From Rhizomys pruinosus (Eukaryota; Chordata; Mammalia; Rodentia; Spalacidae): DNA of 64,000 nt. Positions 32,500-43,899 of this stretch are shown here, in pieces; position 1 is the stretch's first letter; each line of letters starts with the position of its first letter. Location: NCBI GenBank assembly GCA_009823505.1, contig VZQC01000258.1:959386-1023385 (forward strand), given 5' to 3'. The notes beneath the pieces are model-generated. The model saw nothing but the letters and a program-made list of their open reading frames with translations. It ran no database searches and had not been told where the DNA came from. The translations under genes and the position numbers were made by a program.

Positions 32500-33500
32500 T
32501 TTCCACAAATGGTGGGGTAAATTTTGCTAACTATATGTAAAAGTAAGACCTTCACTTAAAGTCATATATAATAATTAGTCCAAAGTATAAAATGTTTCAA
32601 GAAAAATTAGGAAACAAACGTTGGAGATTTCATCCAAAATGATTTCTTGGATGTGGCACAAAAAGTATGTGCAACAATAACAATTAAAAATAGATAAACA
32701 GGGCTACAACAAAATTAAAACTGATGATACGTTACAAAGCTCCATCAACACAATGAAAAACAAATCTACAGAATTGGAGAAATTATTTTCAAATCAGTAA
32801 TCTGATTAATATGAAGAATACAAAATGCACTCCCACCACTCAATGACAACTACAAAGCTCTACTAGAAAGGCAAAGGATGTAAGCAGACATTCTCTGAGG
32901 AGGACATATATAAATAGATAATAGGCACATTAAAAGATGCTCAACCCCATTAAACATTTAAATGTTTTGTCTTAAATATTAAGACAAAACCACCAGGTAA
33001 TACTGTTTCTCATTTTGTTGGATGGCTCATGAGGTACAAGTATTGACAAGGTATGGAGAAATTAGAACTCTTGTGGGAATATAAAATGACACAGCTACTA
33101 CAGAAAGTGATATGGCATCTCCTTAAAAATTTTTTTAAAAAAAGAAGTACCATATGATTCAGACTTTCCACTTCTAAAGTAATTTAAAGGAGTTTCAGAC
33201 AACATTATTGACAATAGTAAAGACAAGTAGCAGCATCTACTGATGGATGAACAGATCTATGAAATACAGTACATGCATAGAGTGGAATGTTAATTTTAGA
33301 ATGGAAGGGAAATAGCCTTATGCTATCATAAAGCTAAAACCTTAAGACATAATGTTTAGTGAAGTAAGTTAGTCACAAAAGAAAAATTGATGGTTCTGTG
33401 TATACGAGGTTTCCTGAGTAGGCAGATTCATAAAGAAAAAAAGAGGGGAGGAGGATAGGGAAAATTATTTGTGAAAATGTGGTTAATTTTGGAAAACCAA
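32500..33500 (+). mobile_element. Ancient L1 ORF2 fragment
   Basis: Degenerate C-terminal ORF2 order: 'gggctacaacaaaattaaaa' (DKWDLIKLK region), 'ctctgaggaggacatatata', 'ttaaaagatgctcaac', 'gacaaggtatggagaaatta', 'ttgtgggaatataaaatg' (the CWWECK region in young copies), 'gatggatgaacagat', then a 3' UTR-like end near 33,480. It is old, with no open frame. Confidence 0.75.
32964..32990. repeat. 12-bp perfect hairpin in old L1
   Basis: 'gttttgtcttaa' and its exact complement flank a 3-nt 'ata' loop. The rest of the L1 lacks this, so one arm is a local inverted copy. Confidence 0.8.
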
Positions 33501-33850
33501 AGACATTTCAGGGTGAAGAACTGTAATCTGTTCATTTCTGAAAATGCAATTTTATTAATGATGTAAACTAGCTAAAATTAATCTATGGATTCAATGCAAA
33601 CTCAATCAAAATCATATGGAGGGAAACTTAGATCAGAAGCAAGGCAAATGAAAGAAGCCGGGTGGACAGATGGGAGTGCAGCAGAGAATGCACGAAAATA
33701 GAATTTTGCTATTTTGAGAAAAATAAAAGCTAAGCTTTTCAGTTCTTGCATCTTATTACTGTGTATAATATAATATGTTTGAATAGCTAGATGATTCTCT
33801 TTTAATAATTGAAAAGGTTTCAGATTCAGATCAATATATTTTCCTTTTCT

Positions 33851-34077
33851 TTTTTAATTTTTTTTAATTTATTTTTTATGCGTATGAATGTACTGTCTGC
33901 ATGTAGGTTTGTGCACCCGTGTCGTGCAATGCCACGGAGGTCAGAAGAGGGTCTCGGATTCCCCGGGAACTGGAGTTAAAGACGGTTCTCAGCCGCCATG
34001 TGGGTGCTGGGGATCGAACCCGGGTCCTCTGCAAGAGCAGTTGGCACTCTTAACCACTAGGCCATCTCTCCAGCCCC
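33851..34077 (-). mobile_element. Young B2 SINE
   Basis: Full-length minus-strand B2, flanked by target duplication 'attttccttttct' at 33,838-33,850 and 34,078-34,090. It differs from the other young copies by lacking the duplicated 'ggagttctcctggaatt' segment. Confidence 0.95.
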
Positions 34078-34090
34078 ATTTTCCTTTTCT

Positions 34091-34929
34091 TATTTTTCTT
34101 ACTGCAAATACTTTTATCCTTTTAGAAAATAAAGATTGCCTACAAATTATAAAGAATATATGTACACATCCATACAATAGAAATGTGAGCAAGCTATGAG
34201 CTTATACTCAGAATAGGAAAGTAACAAGTAATTATAAAAATTGTATTAACATACAACTAAATGGTTTGAACTAAAGTGTTAATTTATGCCTGTTGTTTCA
34301 TATAATTCCACTAAAATGTCAGTTCATGGATATCAATAAAAGGAAAGCTGCAGTCAATGAAGAATGCCTATACACACTTACAAGACAGACATAGGCTTCA
34401 TTTTTGACAAAGAAATAGTTTACACATCAATAGCAGCACAGGGGATGACAATAAAAGGCATACTAATTTGTCAAGTAGAATCTATATATCTCAGGATAGA
34501 CTTACCAATTACTTCTGAAAGAAATAGGATGTGATGAAAACCACAACCGGCAATTTAAAGTGAGCACAAGAAGGAGTTAAAACTTTTCTCTGCTTCCCTG
34601 TCAGCCATGAATGCATTTACCATATAGGGAAAACAAGGTTTTCCTGTTGTCACCACTTGAGAAACTGAACATTAAATGCTCAAAAGTCAGATAAATTAGT
34701 CAATATAAAATGCGAAGGGAACATTAAGAGGTTAAGTGAAATTTTACCAATTAGTCACAATCTTCCTACCTCAATCCTATTCTCCCCACCTACCTGAATA
34801 TAAAATTAACATGCAGGAATATTTCGCTATACATAAAATTAGAAACAAATATTTGTTCCTCACAAGACATATTGAACCTTTCTAGAAAACTTGGATCATT
34901 AAATAGAAAAAAAAAAAAGAAAGCAGCTC
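34091..34929. other. No recognisable feature
   Basis: AT-rich with scattered short A runs. No family landmark and no protein-like frame. Confidence 0.4.
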
Positions 34930-35518
34930 AGGGAGCATTGTACAAGAGGGGACGGAAAGATCGCAAGAGCCAGGGAGGTGATGCAAGACCAAATGGAAAT
35001 AGAATGCTACGAGCTTCTGGGAACCTGTTTATATGAACCTACAACACTGGTATCAGCATGCACAAGGCCTATGTAAGCTCACCAGACAAAAACTCAGCAT
35101 GAAACCATGAAAATGGGCAGCAGAAACCAATCTTAGCTGAAGAAATATTGGCAACTGATTACTGTTCAGGAAAGAAGAAGTTGCCTTCTTTTTTTAAAAT
35201 TTTATTTATTTATTTTCTATGTGTATGAATGCACTGTCTGCATGTGGGTTTGTGCACCTGTGTCATGCAATGCCGTGGAGGTCAGAAGAAGTTGCCTTCT
35301 TAAAGTGAGGGACTCTGGATAAGCTGATTAGAGATCAGTGGATGAACTTGTATTGAGGAATGGCTGGGGAGAAAAATTTGGTGCAATAGGCCCTAATACA
35401 AATAACAGAGTGTATGAGCTCCAGAGGGGGGCACTGTGACAGAAGGGGACATAAAGGTGATTAAGACTGGTTGAGATGTCATATATGAAATACAAAAGAA
35501 AAAAAATCAATAAAAATT
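34930..35518 (+). mobile_element. Old L1 3' UTR with tail
   Basis: 'aagatcgcaagagccaggga' with 'ggtgatgcaagacc' is a block of older rodent L1 3' UTRs. The end 'gatgtcatatatgaaat' with 'atcaataaaaatt' is a version of the L1 terminus. A truncated B2 interrupts it at 35,191-35,283, and the solo LTR at 35,519 follows. Confidence 0.65.
35191..35283 (-). mobile_element. 5'-truncated B2 with 18-bp TSD
   Basis: Only the 3' half of a B2 is present (AT tail, 'gtgtatgaatgcactgtctg', 'catgcaatgccgtggaggtc'). It is flanked by an 18-bp duplication 'agaagaagttgccttctt' at 35,173-35,190 and 35,284-35,301. The tRNA-derived promoter half is missing, so this copy is a genuinely 5'-truncated insertion. Confidence 0.88.
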
Positions 35519-36216
35519 TGTGGGAAGATCCAGTTTGAATTAGGGGCTAGTTCTCAGCTAGCACCCCTCAGGGCACCATGTGGGAGTCATGGGATTTCTC
35601 TGACCCCGGCCCAAGAGGGAGCAAGCAACATGGCCTAGGGACATGATGCTAGGTGGACCAGCAGTATACAGTGGCATGTAACTGGGGGGTCTGTAATTGG
35701 CTCTAGGAGCTGACATCATTTTACTTATAAAATGAGTTGCAGCAAGCAATAAATTGAATTCTCCATTACCATCATTACACAGAATTCCCAGCCATTATTT
35801 CTGCATGCATACAGGTTGAAGCAGGTCGTGATTTCAAGTGGTCAGTGGGGTGGACTGCAGTCCATAAGACCACCAACTTGGTAAGATGGTATGGGGCTGG
35901 AGGGAGACCTACCAGGTCACCAGCTGTGAAGTGAATGTGAGTGTGAGTAGGCTGAAGATAGGTCATTAGCCTGAAATTCCTGTCCAGAGACCAGCAGTCT
36001 TTGGGCAGGTGGGAAAGCACTGCCAGACAGGAAACCTTCCATTTTCTCAGGCTAAGGAACTGAGTTGGAAGTACCTCTTAGGTCAGCTTACAAAGGTAAC
36101 CAACTGACCTCTGCACCAAGGGGTCAATTTTTTACAGTGGCCGCAAGTGGGCACTGTGCTCCCCTTCCCTTATCAAGACTGAGCTGTACCTGCTCAAAGC
36201 AAAAGAAGCTCCCACA
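35519..36216 (+). mobile_element. Solo LTR (698 bp) with 6-bp TSD
   Basis: It begins TGTGGGA and ends TCCCACA, perfect 7-bp inverted ends. Perfect target duplications 'aaaatt' lie at 35,513-35,518 and 36,217-36,222. A TATAAAA at 35,726-35,732 and AATAAA at 35,748-35,753 suggest plus orientation with a very short R and an unusually long (~440 bp) U5. Orientation is therefore tentative. There is no internal retroviral sequence. The target is the tail of an L1. Confidence 0.78.
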
Positions 36217-36284
36217 AAAATTAATTTAAAAAAGTAATTTGTTGTTCTGAAATGAATAACAAGTGAATATGTCTCAAGAAAATG

Positions 36285-36400
36285 CACAAATGGACAAAAG
36301 GCTTGCTTTGCAAGCCTGAAAACTTGAATTCAATCCTCTGAAGGAAAGAACTGATTCTCAGAAGTTGTCCTCTGAGCTCCACCCCCAGCATTCCTTCCTT
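36285..36400 (+). mobile_element. Diverged tRNA-type SINE
   Basis: 'aaaaggcttgctttgcaagc', 'gaaaacttgaattcaatcc', 'ctcagaagttgtcctctg', 'gagctccacccccagc' follow the order of a decayed B3/ID-like SINE. Weak. Confidence 0.4.
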
Positions 36401-36538
36401 TTATTCTAAATCACTTACTCTCTTCTTTTCCCCTCCCTTAATGCAGTCCCATACCAATGACTCTTTTCTATATTCCTGGCTTCTACATATATTACAAGAT
36501 AAACACACAAATCTAAAGATTTTAAAGAGCTTTTAAAG

Positions 36539-36755
36539 TATCTTATTATTTTTGTTTTTTATGTGTATGAGTATACTGCCTGCATATGTGTGTAAGTGCA
36601 CCCATGTTGTGCAGTGCCCACAGAGGTCAGAAAAAGATGTTGTATCTCCTGCAACTGGAGTTGCAGATGGTTATTAGCTGCCATGCAGAATCAAACCAGG
36701 GTCCTCTGTAATAAAAATAAGTGCTTTTAACTGCTGATACATTTTTCCAGTTCCA
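36539..36755 (-). mobile_element. B2 SINE, diverged
   Basis: Minus-strand B2: 'tatgtgtatgagtatactgc', 'gaggtcagaaaaagatg', 'caactggagttgcagatgg', 'aatcaaaccagggtcctctg', then a degraded A-box side to 36,755. It is older than the TSD-flanked copies. Confidence 0.85.
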
Positions 36756-36789
36756 CAAATCTAAAGATTTGAAGCTAGGATCCATATAT

Positions 36790-37300
36790 GAGAGAAAACA
36801 TGGGATGCTTATTTCTAGGGCTGAGTTACTTCACTTAATCTAAATTTTTTTCAGTTACATCCACTTAATTGTAAGTTTCATAACTTCATTTTTCTTTACA
36901 GCAGAATAGCACACTTTATTATTGAACAGAAATTTATGCTGACACCATTTCCCAGCTATTGTAAACAGAGCAATAATGAAAATGGATGAGCAAATATCTT
37001 TTGGATATACAGTCCTTTGGGCATTTGCCCAGGAGTAGAATAGCTGAGTCATATGGTAATTCCATTTCTAGATTTTTAAGGGAACTCCACATTGATAGCA
37101 ATACCAGTTTAGACTCCCATCAACAGTGAATAAGTGGTCCTTCTAGATATCTTCACCAGCATTTGTTGGTTTTTTATTCCAATTTACCCCATTCTGATTG
37201 GGTTAAATTATAATCTCAAAGTAGTTTGTCTGATTGATTGATTGATTGACTGACTGATTGATTGATTTACCCTGATGGTTAATAATGTTCAATATTTTCT
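36790..37300 (-). mobile_element. Old L1, 3' part (minus) of an inverted copy
   Basis: Decayed ORF2 C-terminal region on the minus strand: 'gagttacttcacttaatc', 'cagttacatccacttaattg', 'gggcatttgcccaggagtag', 'gactcccatcaacagtg', 'ccctgatggttaataatg'. A (GATT)n tract lies inside it (37,228-37,267). It is split at 37,300 by a younger L1, continues at 41,566-41,590, and then switches strand. Confidence 0.75.
37228..37267. repeat. (GATT)n tract
   Basis: About ten GATT units with two GACT variants, inside the old minus-strand L1. Confidence 0.92.
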
Positions 37301-38775
37301 ATTTTTTAATTTTAATAATTTTTAATTTATTTATTGATGTTTTGTGTATTTCATACATCATTTTTCATTTCTGTTCAAGTATATTCTCCTTTCTCTTCCC
37401 CCCATCCCACCCCAGATCATTCATTCTGCCATAACTGCCCTGCTTCTTTCTCTCAGTCTTTTATTCACATTTTCCTCCATTAATTTCATATTACTCTAAA
37501 ATATGGATACATAATCTCCATCCATATACAGTAATTACTGAGTCTGAAAATAATTGGTGAGTGGATTCTAGAGCCTGTTGAGAGATTCACATTATAACAA
37601 CATAGTTGCATTCAGGTAAACAAAAATATAACCATAATGACGTTCAGCTTGCCTTTCGTCTGGGGGATTTGGTGCTAGCATCTACAAATGAGGGAAACCA
37701 TCCTCCGTTTGTCTTTCTGGGACTATGTAACTTTACTCAGCATAATGGCTTTGAGCTCCATCCATTTACCTGCAAAGTTCATAATGCCATCTTTCTGTAC
37801 AGCTGAATAGTACTCCATTGTGTAGATGTATCATATTTTCGTTATCCACTCGTCTGTTGAGGGGCATTTGGGGTGGTTCCAGCTCTTTTCTATTGTGAAG
37901 AGAGCTGCAATAAACATGGATGTATATGTATATTTGCAGTATTGAGTCTTTGGGGTATATACCCAGGAGTGGTATGACTGGGTCAGATGGTAAACTCATT
38001 CTGAGTCTTTTAATTAAGGGTTCTCCACACTGCTTTCCATAGTCGCTGTACCAGTATACATTCCCACCAGCAGTGGATGAGTGTTCCCCTTCCCCCACAA
38101 CCCCTCCAGCATCAGTTTTCTTTTGTTTTCTTGATCTTAGCTAGCCATACTGGAGTGAGATGACATCTGAGAGTGGTTTTAATTTGCATTTCCTTAATTA
38201 TTAATGATGTTGGACAAGTTTTAAGATGTTTCTCAGCCATCTTTAATTCCTCACTGGTGAAGATTCTGTTCAGCTCTTTACTCCATTTTTTTAAGTAGGT
38301 CATTTGTCTTCTTCTTTGTTTTTTGAGTAGTTTATATAGTCTTGACATTAATACTCTGTCAGATGTGTCACTGGTAAAGATTTCTTCCCAAGTCTGTGAA
38401 GAAGCTCATGGGATTTTGATTGGGATTGCATTGAATCTGTATATCAGTTTGGGTAAAATGGACATTTTTACTATATTAATTTTCCCAATCCATGAGTATG
38501 GGAGGTCTTTCCATCTTTTGATGTCATTTTCAATCTCCTTCTTCAGGGGTTTAAAATTTTTGTTGTAGAGGTCTTTGGTTATCTTTGGTTAGGTTCGTTC
38601 CCAGGCATCTTATAATTTTTGAGGCAATCGTGAGTGGGACGTTCTTCTTGTAGTCCTTCTCCACTTGTTTATTGTTGGTGTAAAGAAATGCTACTGATTT
38701 TTCTAGGTTAATTTCATAGCCCAACACTTTACTAAAACTCGTAATCATTTCTAGAAGTTTTCTGGTGAAGTTTTT

Positions 38776-39026
38776 TTTTTAATTTTTTTTTTATTTTATT
38801 TATTTCGATATGTGTATCAATGTACTGTCTGCATGCAGGTTTGTGCACCCGTGTCGTGCAATGCCGCGGAGGTCAGAAGAGGGTCTCGGATTCCCCTGGA
38901 ACTGGAGTTCTCCTGGAATTGGAGTTTCAGACGGCTCTCGGCCGCCATGTGGGTGCTGGGGATCGAACCCGGGTCCTCTGTAAGAGCGATGGGCGCTCTT
39001 AACCGCTAGGCCATCTCTCCAGCCCC
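38776..39026 (-). mobile_element. Young B2 SINE inside L1
   Basis: Full minus-strand B2 with intact tRNA-like promoter (B box 'ggggatcgaacccgggtcct', A-box side 'cgctaggccatctctccag'). Target duplication 'ctggtgaagttttt' at 38,762-38,775 and 39,027-39,040. Very close to the 21,670 and 47,236 copies. Confidence 0.96.
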
Positions 39027-39526
39027 CTGGTGAAGTTTTTAGCATCCCTTAGGTAAACTATAATATCATCTGCAAAAAGGGATACCTTAACTTCTTCCTT
39101 TCTGATTAATACTCCTTTAATTTCCTTCTCTTGTCTTATTGCCCTAGCAAGTGTTTGGAGCACTAAGTTAAAGAGGAGTGGCGATAGGGAGCAGCCTTGC
39201 TGGTTTCCTGCCTTTAAGGGAAATTGTTCCAATCTTTCACCATTTAGGATGATGTTGGCAGTGGGTTTGCTATATATGGCTTTGATCATGTTGAGGAATG
39301 TTCCTTTCAGTCCTATTCTCTCTAGGATTTTAAACATGAAAAGATGCTGGGTCTTGTCAAAGGCTTTTTCTGCATCAATTGAGATGATCCTGTGGTTTTT
39401 GTCTTTTAGTCCATTTATGTGTTTTATGATATTTATTGGTTTACCTGTGTTGAACCATCCCTGCGTCTCTGGTATGAATCCAACTTGATCATGATGGATG
39501 ATCTTTTTGATGTGGGTCTGTATGCA

Positions 39527-39527
39527 N
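39527..39527. other. Single N marking lost sequence
   Basis: L1 on both sides is in the same orientation but does not join: the left side ends at 'ggtctgtatgca' and the right starts 'ctttaaatgttttatagaat'. In other copies these points are about 190 bp apart (compare 57,470-57,675). The N is a placeholder for missing sequence. Confidence 0.75.
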
Positions 39528-39579
39528 CTTTAAATGTTTTATAGAATTCTGCCATGAAACCATCTGGACCAGGGCTTTT

Positions 39580-39728
39580 ATTTTCTTTTTCGAGACAGGG
39601 TCTCCCTGTAGTCTCAGCTGTCCTGGAACTTGCTCTGTAGACCAGGCTGGCCATGAACTCACAAAGATCCTCCTGGCTCTGCCTCTCGAGTGCTAGGATT
39701 AAAGGTGTGCTCCATCATGCCCAGCTTT
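39580..39728 (-). mobile_element. B1 SINE inside L1
   Basis: Full minus-strand B1 ('gagacagggtctccctgtag' to 'ccatcatgcccagct'), flanked by the target duplication 'cagggctttt' at 39,570-39,579 and 39,729-39,738. Confidence 0.95.
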
Positions 39729-41565
39729 CAGGGCTTTTTTTAGTTGAGATGTTTTTAAATTACATCTTCAATTTCCTCAAATATTATGGGTCTGTTTAAA
39801 CTGTCAATCTCTTCTTGGTTAAGCTTTGTTGGTTCCCAGGATTCCAAATATTCATCCATTTCTCTTAGGTTTTCAAATTTAGTGGAGTGTAGATTTTTGA
39901 AGTATTCCTGTATGATTGTCTGGGTCTTTTGTTTGTCTGTTGTGATATTTCCCCTTTCACCACTAATACTATTGATTTGGAGTTGCTATCTCTTTTTTTG
40001 GTTAACTGGGCTAGAAGTCTGGTTATTTTGTTTATTTTTTCAAAGAATCAGCTTTTGGATTCATTGATTTTATGTATTGTTTTCTTTGTTTCTATTTCAT
40101 TGGTTTCTACTCTGATCTTTGTTATTTTCTTCCCATCTGTTGGATTTAGGATTCATTTATTGTTGTCTCTCAAGTGTTTTTAGCTGCAGTGTCAGGTCGT
40201 TTATTTGTTCCCTTTCTGTTTTTTGATGTGGGCACTTAAGGCTATAAATTTCCTTCTCAAGACTGCCTTTAAGGTATCCCATAGGTTTTGTTGTGTTGTA
40301 TTGTCTTTTTCATTCAGTTCCATGAATACTTTTATTTCACTCTTTATTTCTTCCCTGACCCATTCATTGTTCAGGATTGTGTTTAGTCTCCATGTGTTCT
40401 TGTAGCTAGTTGGACTTATTCTGGGGTTCATAGTGAGCTTTATTGCACTGTAGTCTGATAGAATGCATGGAATAATTTCTATCTTTTTGTATTTATTGAG
40501 GTTTCTTTTGTGCCCCAGTATGTGGTCAATTTTGGAGAATGTTCCATGAGTTGCTGAGTAGAAAGTATATTCTCTGGTATTTGGGTGGAATACTCTGTAG
40601 ATGTCTGTGAGGTACATTTGGTATATTGTATTGTTCAATTCTGATGTCTCTGTTTATTTTTTGTCATGTTGATCTATCCAAGGGGCTCAGTGGGATGTTG
40701 AAGTCTCCCACTATTAGTGTGTTAGGATTAATCTGTGTCTTGAGGTCCTACAGAGCTGTGTTTATAAAGTTAGGTGCACCAGAGATTGATGCATAGACAT
40801 TTAGGATTGTGAAGTCTTCATGGTTCATTGTTCATTTGACAAGGATGTAATGTCCTTCTTTGTCTCTTATTAATTTTACTTTGAGATCTATTTTGTCTGA
40901 TATTAGAATAGCCACTCCATCTTGTTTCTTGGTACCATTCTCTTGGAATACTTTTTTTCATCCTTTCAATGTAAGGTGGTGTCTGTCCTTGAGGATGAGA
41001 TGGGTTTCTTGTAGACAGCATATAGAAGGGTTTGGTTTCTTAATCAGTTCTCCCAGTCTATGCCTTTTGATTGGGGAGTTTAGATCATTAATATTTAAGG
41101 TTATTATTGAGAGATGTGTGATGCTTCTTTTTACCTTATTTTTGGTTTGCTTTCTCTCTTTAATTGTTTAGGGATAGTTGCTTCTTTCCTCTATTCTTTG
41201 GATTGCTTCGAGGATTTTCTGAAGTGTTGGTTTCTTGGACATGTATTCTTTCATCTTGTTCATGTGAAAGATTCTTCTCTCTCCTTCAAACTATGATTGA
41301 CATTTTTGCTGGATAGTAGTCTGGGTTGGCATCTAAAGTCATTTAGTACTGGGAATACTTTGGTCCACATTCTTCTAGCTTTCATAGTTTGAGCTGAGAA
41401 GTCAGCTGTAATTCTGATGGGTTTCCCCTTATATGCAACTTGTTGTTTTTCTTTTGTGGCTTTCAGTATTTTGTCTTTGTTTTGAGTATCTAGTGATTTA
41501 TTTATTTTTTTTTTATTTTTTATTTATTTATTTTCCCTGATGGTTAATAATGTCCAATATTTTCT

Positions 41566-43030
41566 AAATGTTTAGTAGCCATTTCAGCTGACAAGAAGAA
41601 ACAGAATTTAAAAATGGAAACAACACTACCAGCAACAACAACAACAAAAATGTAATCAATGCTTCTCAAATTATACCATAAAACATCAATACAAGGAACA
41701 CTTCCAAACTTCTTTTACAAAGCCAGATTTAATCTAATACTAAAACCAGTTAAAGAGACAACAAAACCCCAAAACTATGGACCAATATCCCCAGTTAATA
41801 TAGAGGTGGATTTCTCAGAAAATTACTTGCAGGTGGAATACAGGAATACATCAGAAAGATCATCATGATTAAGTTGGCTTTATTATACCAATGCAGGGAT
41901 ACAACATAGATAAATAGGTAAATGTAATTCATTGTAGAAATTGACTTAACTGGATGTGGTGGCGCATGCCTTTAATCCTAGCCTGAGGGAGGCAGAGGCA
42001 GGTGGATCTTTGTGAGTTCAAGGCCAGCCTGGTCTACAGAGTGAGTTCCAGGACAGCTGGGGCAACAACAACAAAAAAGAAACGTAGAAATCACATGATC
42101 ATTTCAATAGATGCCAAAAAATCCAATATCTATCTATGTTTAAAGTTCTAGGAAAAGAGAGATGCAAGGAACATAATCAACATAATAAAGCCATATATAA
42201 CAAAAGCATAGCCAACAGTTACCTAATTTGAGGTCATCTCAAAGCAATCGAATTAAAATCAAGAATAAGGTAAGGCCATCCATTGTCTCCATGTCTATTT
42301 AATAAGCTTTAAGTCTTAGCTAGAGCTAAATGAAAAGGAAATACAAATTATACAAACAGGAAAGAAGTAAAAAAAAATCCCTTTGCAGATGATATGATTC
42401 TATACATAGAGATACTAAAACCTCAAGGAAAATATCAGAGAACTGATAAACACATGCAGCAAAACAGCAAGATACCAAAATGAAAATGCAAAATTAGTAG
42501 CCTTTCTACATATCAATGACAGACACACAGAGAAAAATCAGAAGACTAATTCCATCCACAATAGTGTAAGAAATACCTTAATAAATGTGGAGGAGGAAAT
42601 CTGCAATGAAAATGTTAATACTCTGAAGAAAGATATTGAAGAAGAAAAAAGACGGAAAGACTTCTCATGCTCATGGAATAGAGGAAAAATATGTTGAAAA
42701 TTACCATCCTATCAAAATCAATTTACAGATTCCATGCAATTCCAATCAAAATCAGCAGATATAAGTTGGTGTAATTATAGCCATTTGAGTTTTGACAAAA
42801 GTTCCAAAAATACATATTAGTGAAAAGGCATCATCTTCAACAAATAATATTAAAAATCTAGATGTTACCATGAATGAGAATGACACGGGATTTTTATCTC
42901 TCACCTGCACAAAAAGCAACTCCATAAATATCAAAGGCATTAATGTAAATCATAGATCTTTGAAACTGGTAGAAGAAAAGTTAAGGAGTATGCTCACTGT
43001 GTTCAGGATTCCTGGGGAGATGTGAACAAA
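41566..43030 (+). mobile_element. Old L1, inverted 5' part
   Basis: After a short minus-strand continuation to about 41,590, the strand flips. From about 41,680 the plus strand reads ORF2: 'ccaaacttcttttacaaagc' (FYKA), 'ccccaaaactatggaccaat' (QNYGPI), then FADDMILY-like 'tttgcagatgatatgattct' (42,382), 'aaattagtagcctttctaca', and 'gaaactggtagaagaaaag' (LVEEK) near 42,970. Together with 36,790-37,300 this is one old L1 whose 5' part is inverted, the pattern made by twin priming. A B1 lies at 41,948-42,078. Confidence 0.75.
41948..42078 (+). mobile_element. B1 SINE
   Basis: Plus-strand B1 from 'ctggatgtggtggcgcatgc' to 'ggacagctggggcaac', with an (AAC)n/A tail. Short target duplication 'gtagaaat' at about 41,934 and 42,084. 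Confidence 0.93.
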
Positions 43031-43472
43031 CATCTACTCACTGTAGCCAATAAACCAATAGAAAAACTAAGGATCCCATCACAGTTTGGTTAATATATGA
43101 GTTTATCAGAGTTACTTATAGGAGTATGGCTGAAGGGTTACAGAATTAGAAATGTCTCAGGGGCAGCTGCATAACAAAACACCCACCCTAGCATGAGTGA
43201 ACAGTTTAGGAGAGCTAGAAACCTGAAGCCCAGCTTATGCAACCTTGCAGAGGAAGGGGGCTATGGGAAGGAAGAAAACTATTTAGTCAGTTTCAGGGAT
43301 GTCCTGAAGCTTTTGAATTGTTTCCTGCCTGAGTTCTAAGGAACTTTCCCACAGGATAGAGTGTTTCACCTCCTTTTAGAACATCCTGAGTATTAAGAAG
43401 CTTCGGTCCAAAATGGAATGCTTTATCTGGGAGGAAAGTGCTACACAACATTGCTATCAGATGTAGGAAGAG
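43031..43472. other. No recognisable feature
   Basis: Non-coding by appearance. No family landmarks recognised. Confidence 0.4.
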
Positions 43473-43704
43473 GGGGGCTGAAGAGATGGCTCAGCGGTTA
43501 AGAGCACCAACTCCTCTTGCAGAGGACTCGGGTTGGATTCCCAGCATCCACATGGTGGCTAAGAACCGTCTTTAACTCCAATTCCAGGGGAATCCGACGC
43601 CCTCTTCTGACCTCCGAGGCATTGCATGATGCAGGGAGCACTAATCTACATGCAGACAGTACACTCATACACATAAAAAATAAAATAAAAAAGATATGAA
43701 AAAA
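43473..43704 (+). mobile_element. Young B2 SINE
   Basis: Plus-strand B2 with 'ggggctgaagagatggctca' head, 'ccagcatccacatggtggct', 'aactccaattccaggggaat', 'gcagacagtacactcatac' and an (A/T)-rich tail. Target duplication 'agatgtaggaagag' / 'agatataggaagag' at 43,459-43,472 and 43,705-43,718. Confidence 0.95.
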
Positions 43705-43838
43705 AGATATAGGAAGAGATAAGGACTGTCTAAACAAAATTTATCATGCGGTAAATGGAAAAAGGCCAAACTGCAAATGGAACATTGTAAAACCAAAAAG
43801 CTTCTTTTAAGTAAAGATTGAGCAATCAAATGAAGAAT

Positions 43839-43839
<1 letters not shown>

Positions 43840-43896
<57 letters not shown>
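43840..43896. repeat. (GA)n microsatellite
   Basis: Uninterrupted GA repeat, about 28 units. Confidence 0.97.

Positions 43897-43899
<3 letters not shown>

Larger units (their letters stand above)
37301..41534 (-). mobile_element. L1, minus, ORF1 tail to short 3' UTR
   Basis: Flanked by a 31-bp target duplication with one mismatch (37,270-37,300 and 41,535-41,565). On the minus strand it starts in the C-terminal part of ORF1 (about 41,493-41,110), then ORF2: start near 41,095 (LNINDLNSPIKRHRL), endonuclease with [18 protein letters not shown] and a decayed catalytic core, then RT with [10 protein letters not shown] (about 39,060-39,080). The C-terminal domain follows to 37,690, then a short 3' UTR. 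Defects: frameshifts throughout, about 750 bp missing at 38,390, and about 190 bp missing at the N (39,527). A B2 (38,776-39,026) and a B1 (39,580-39,728) inserted later. The 40 bp at 41,495-41,534 are T-rich and not L1 coding. Confidence 0.92.
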
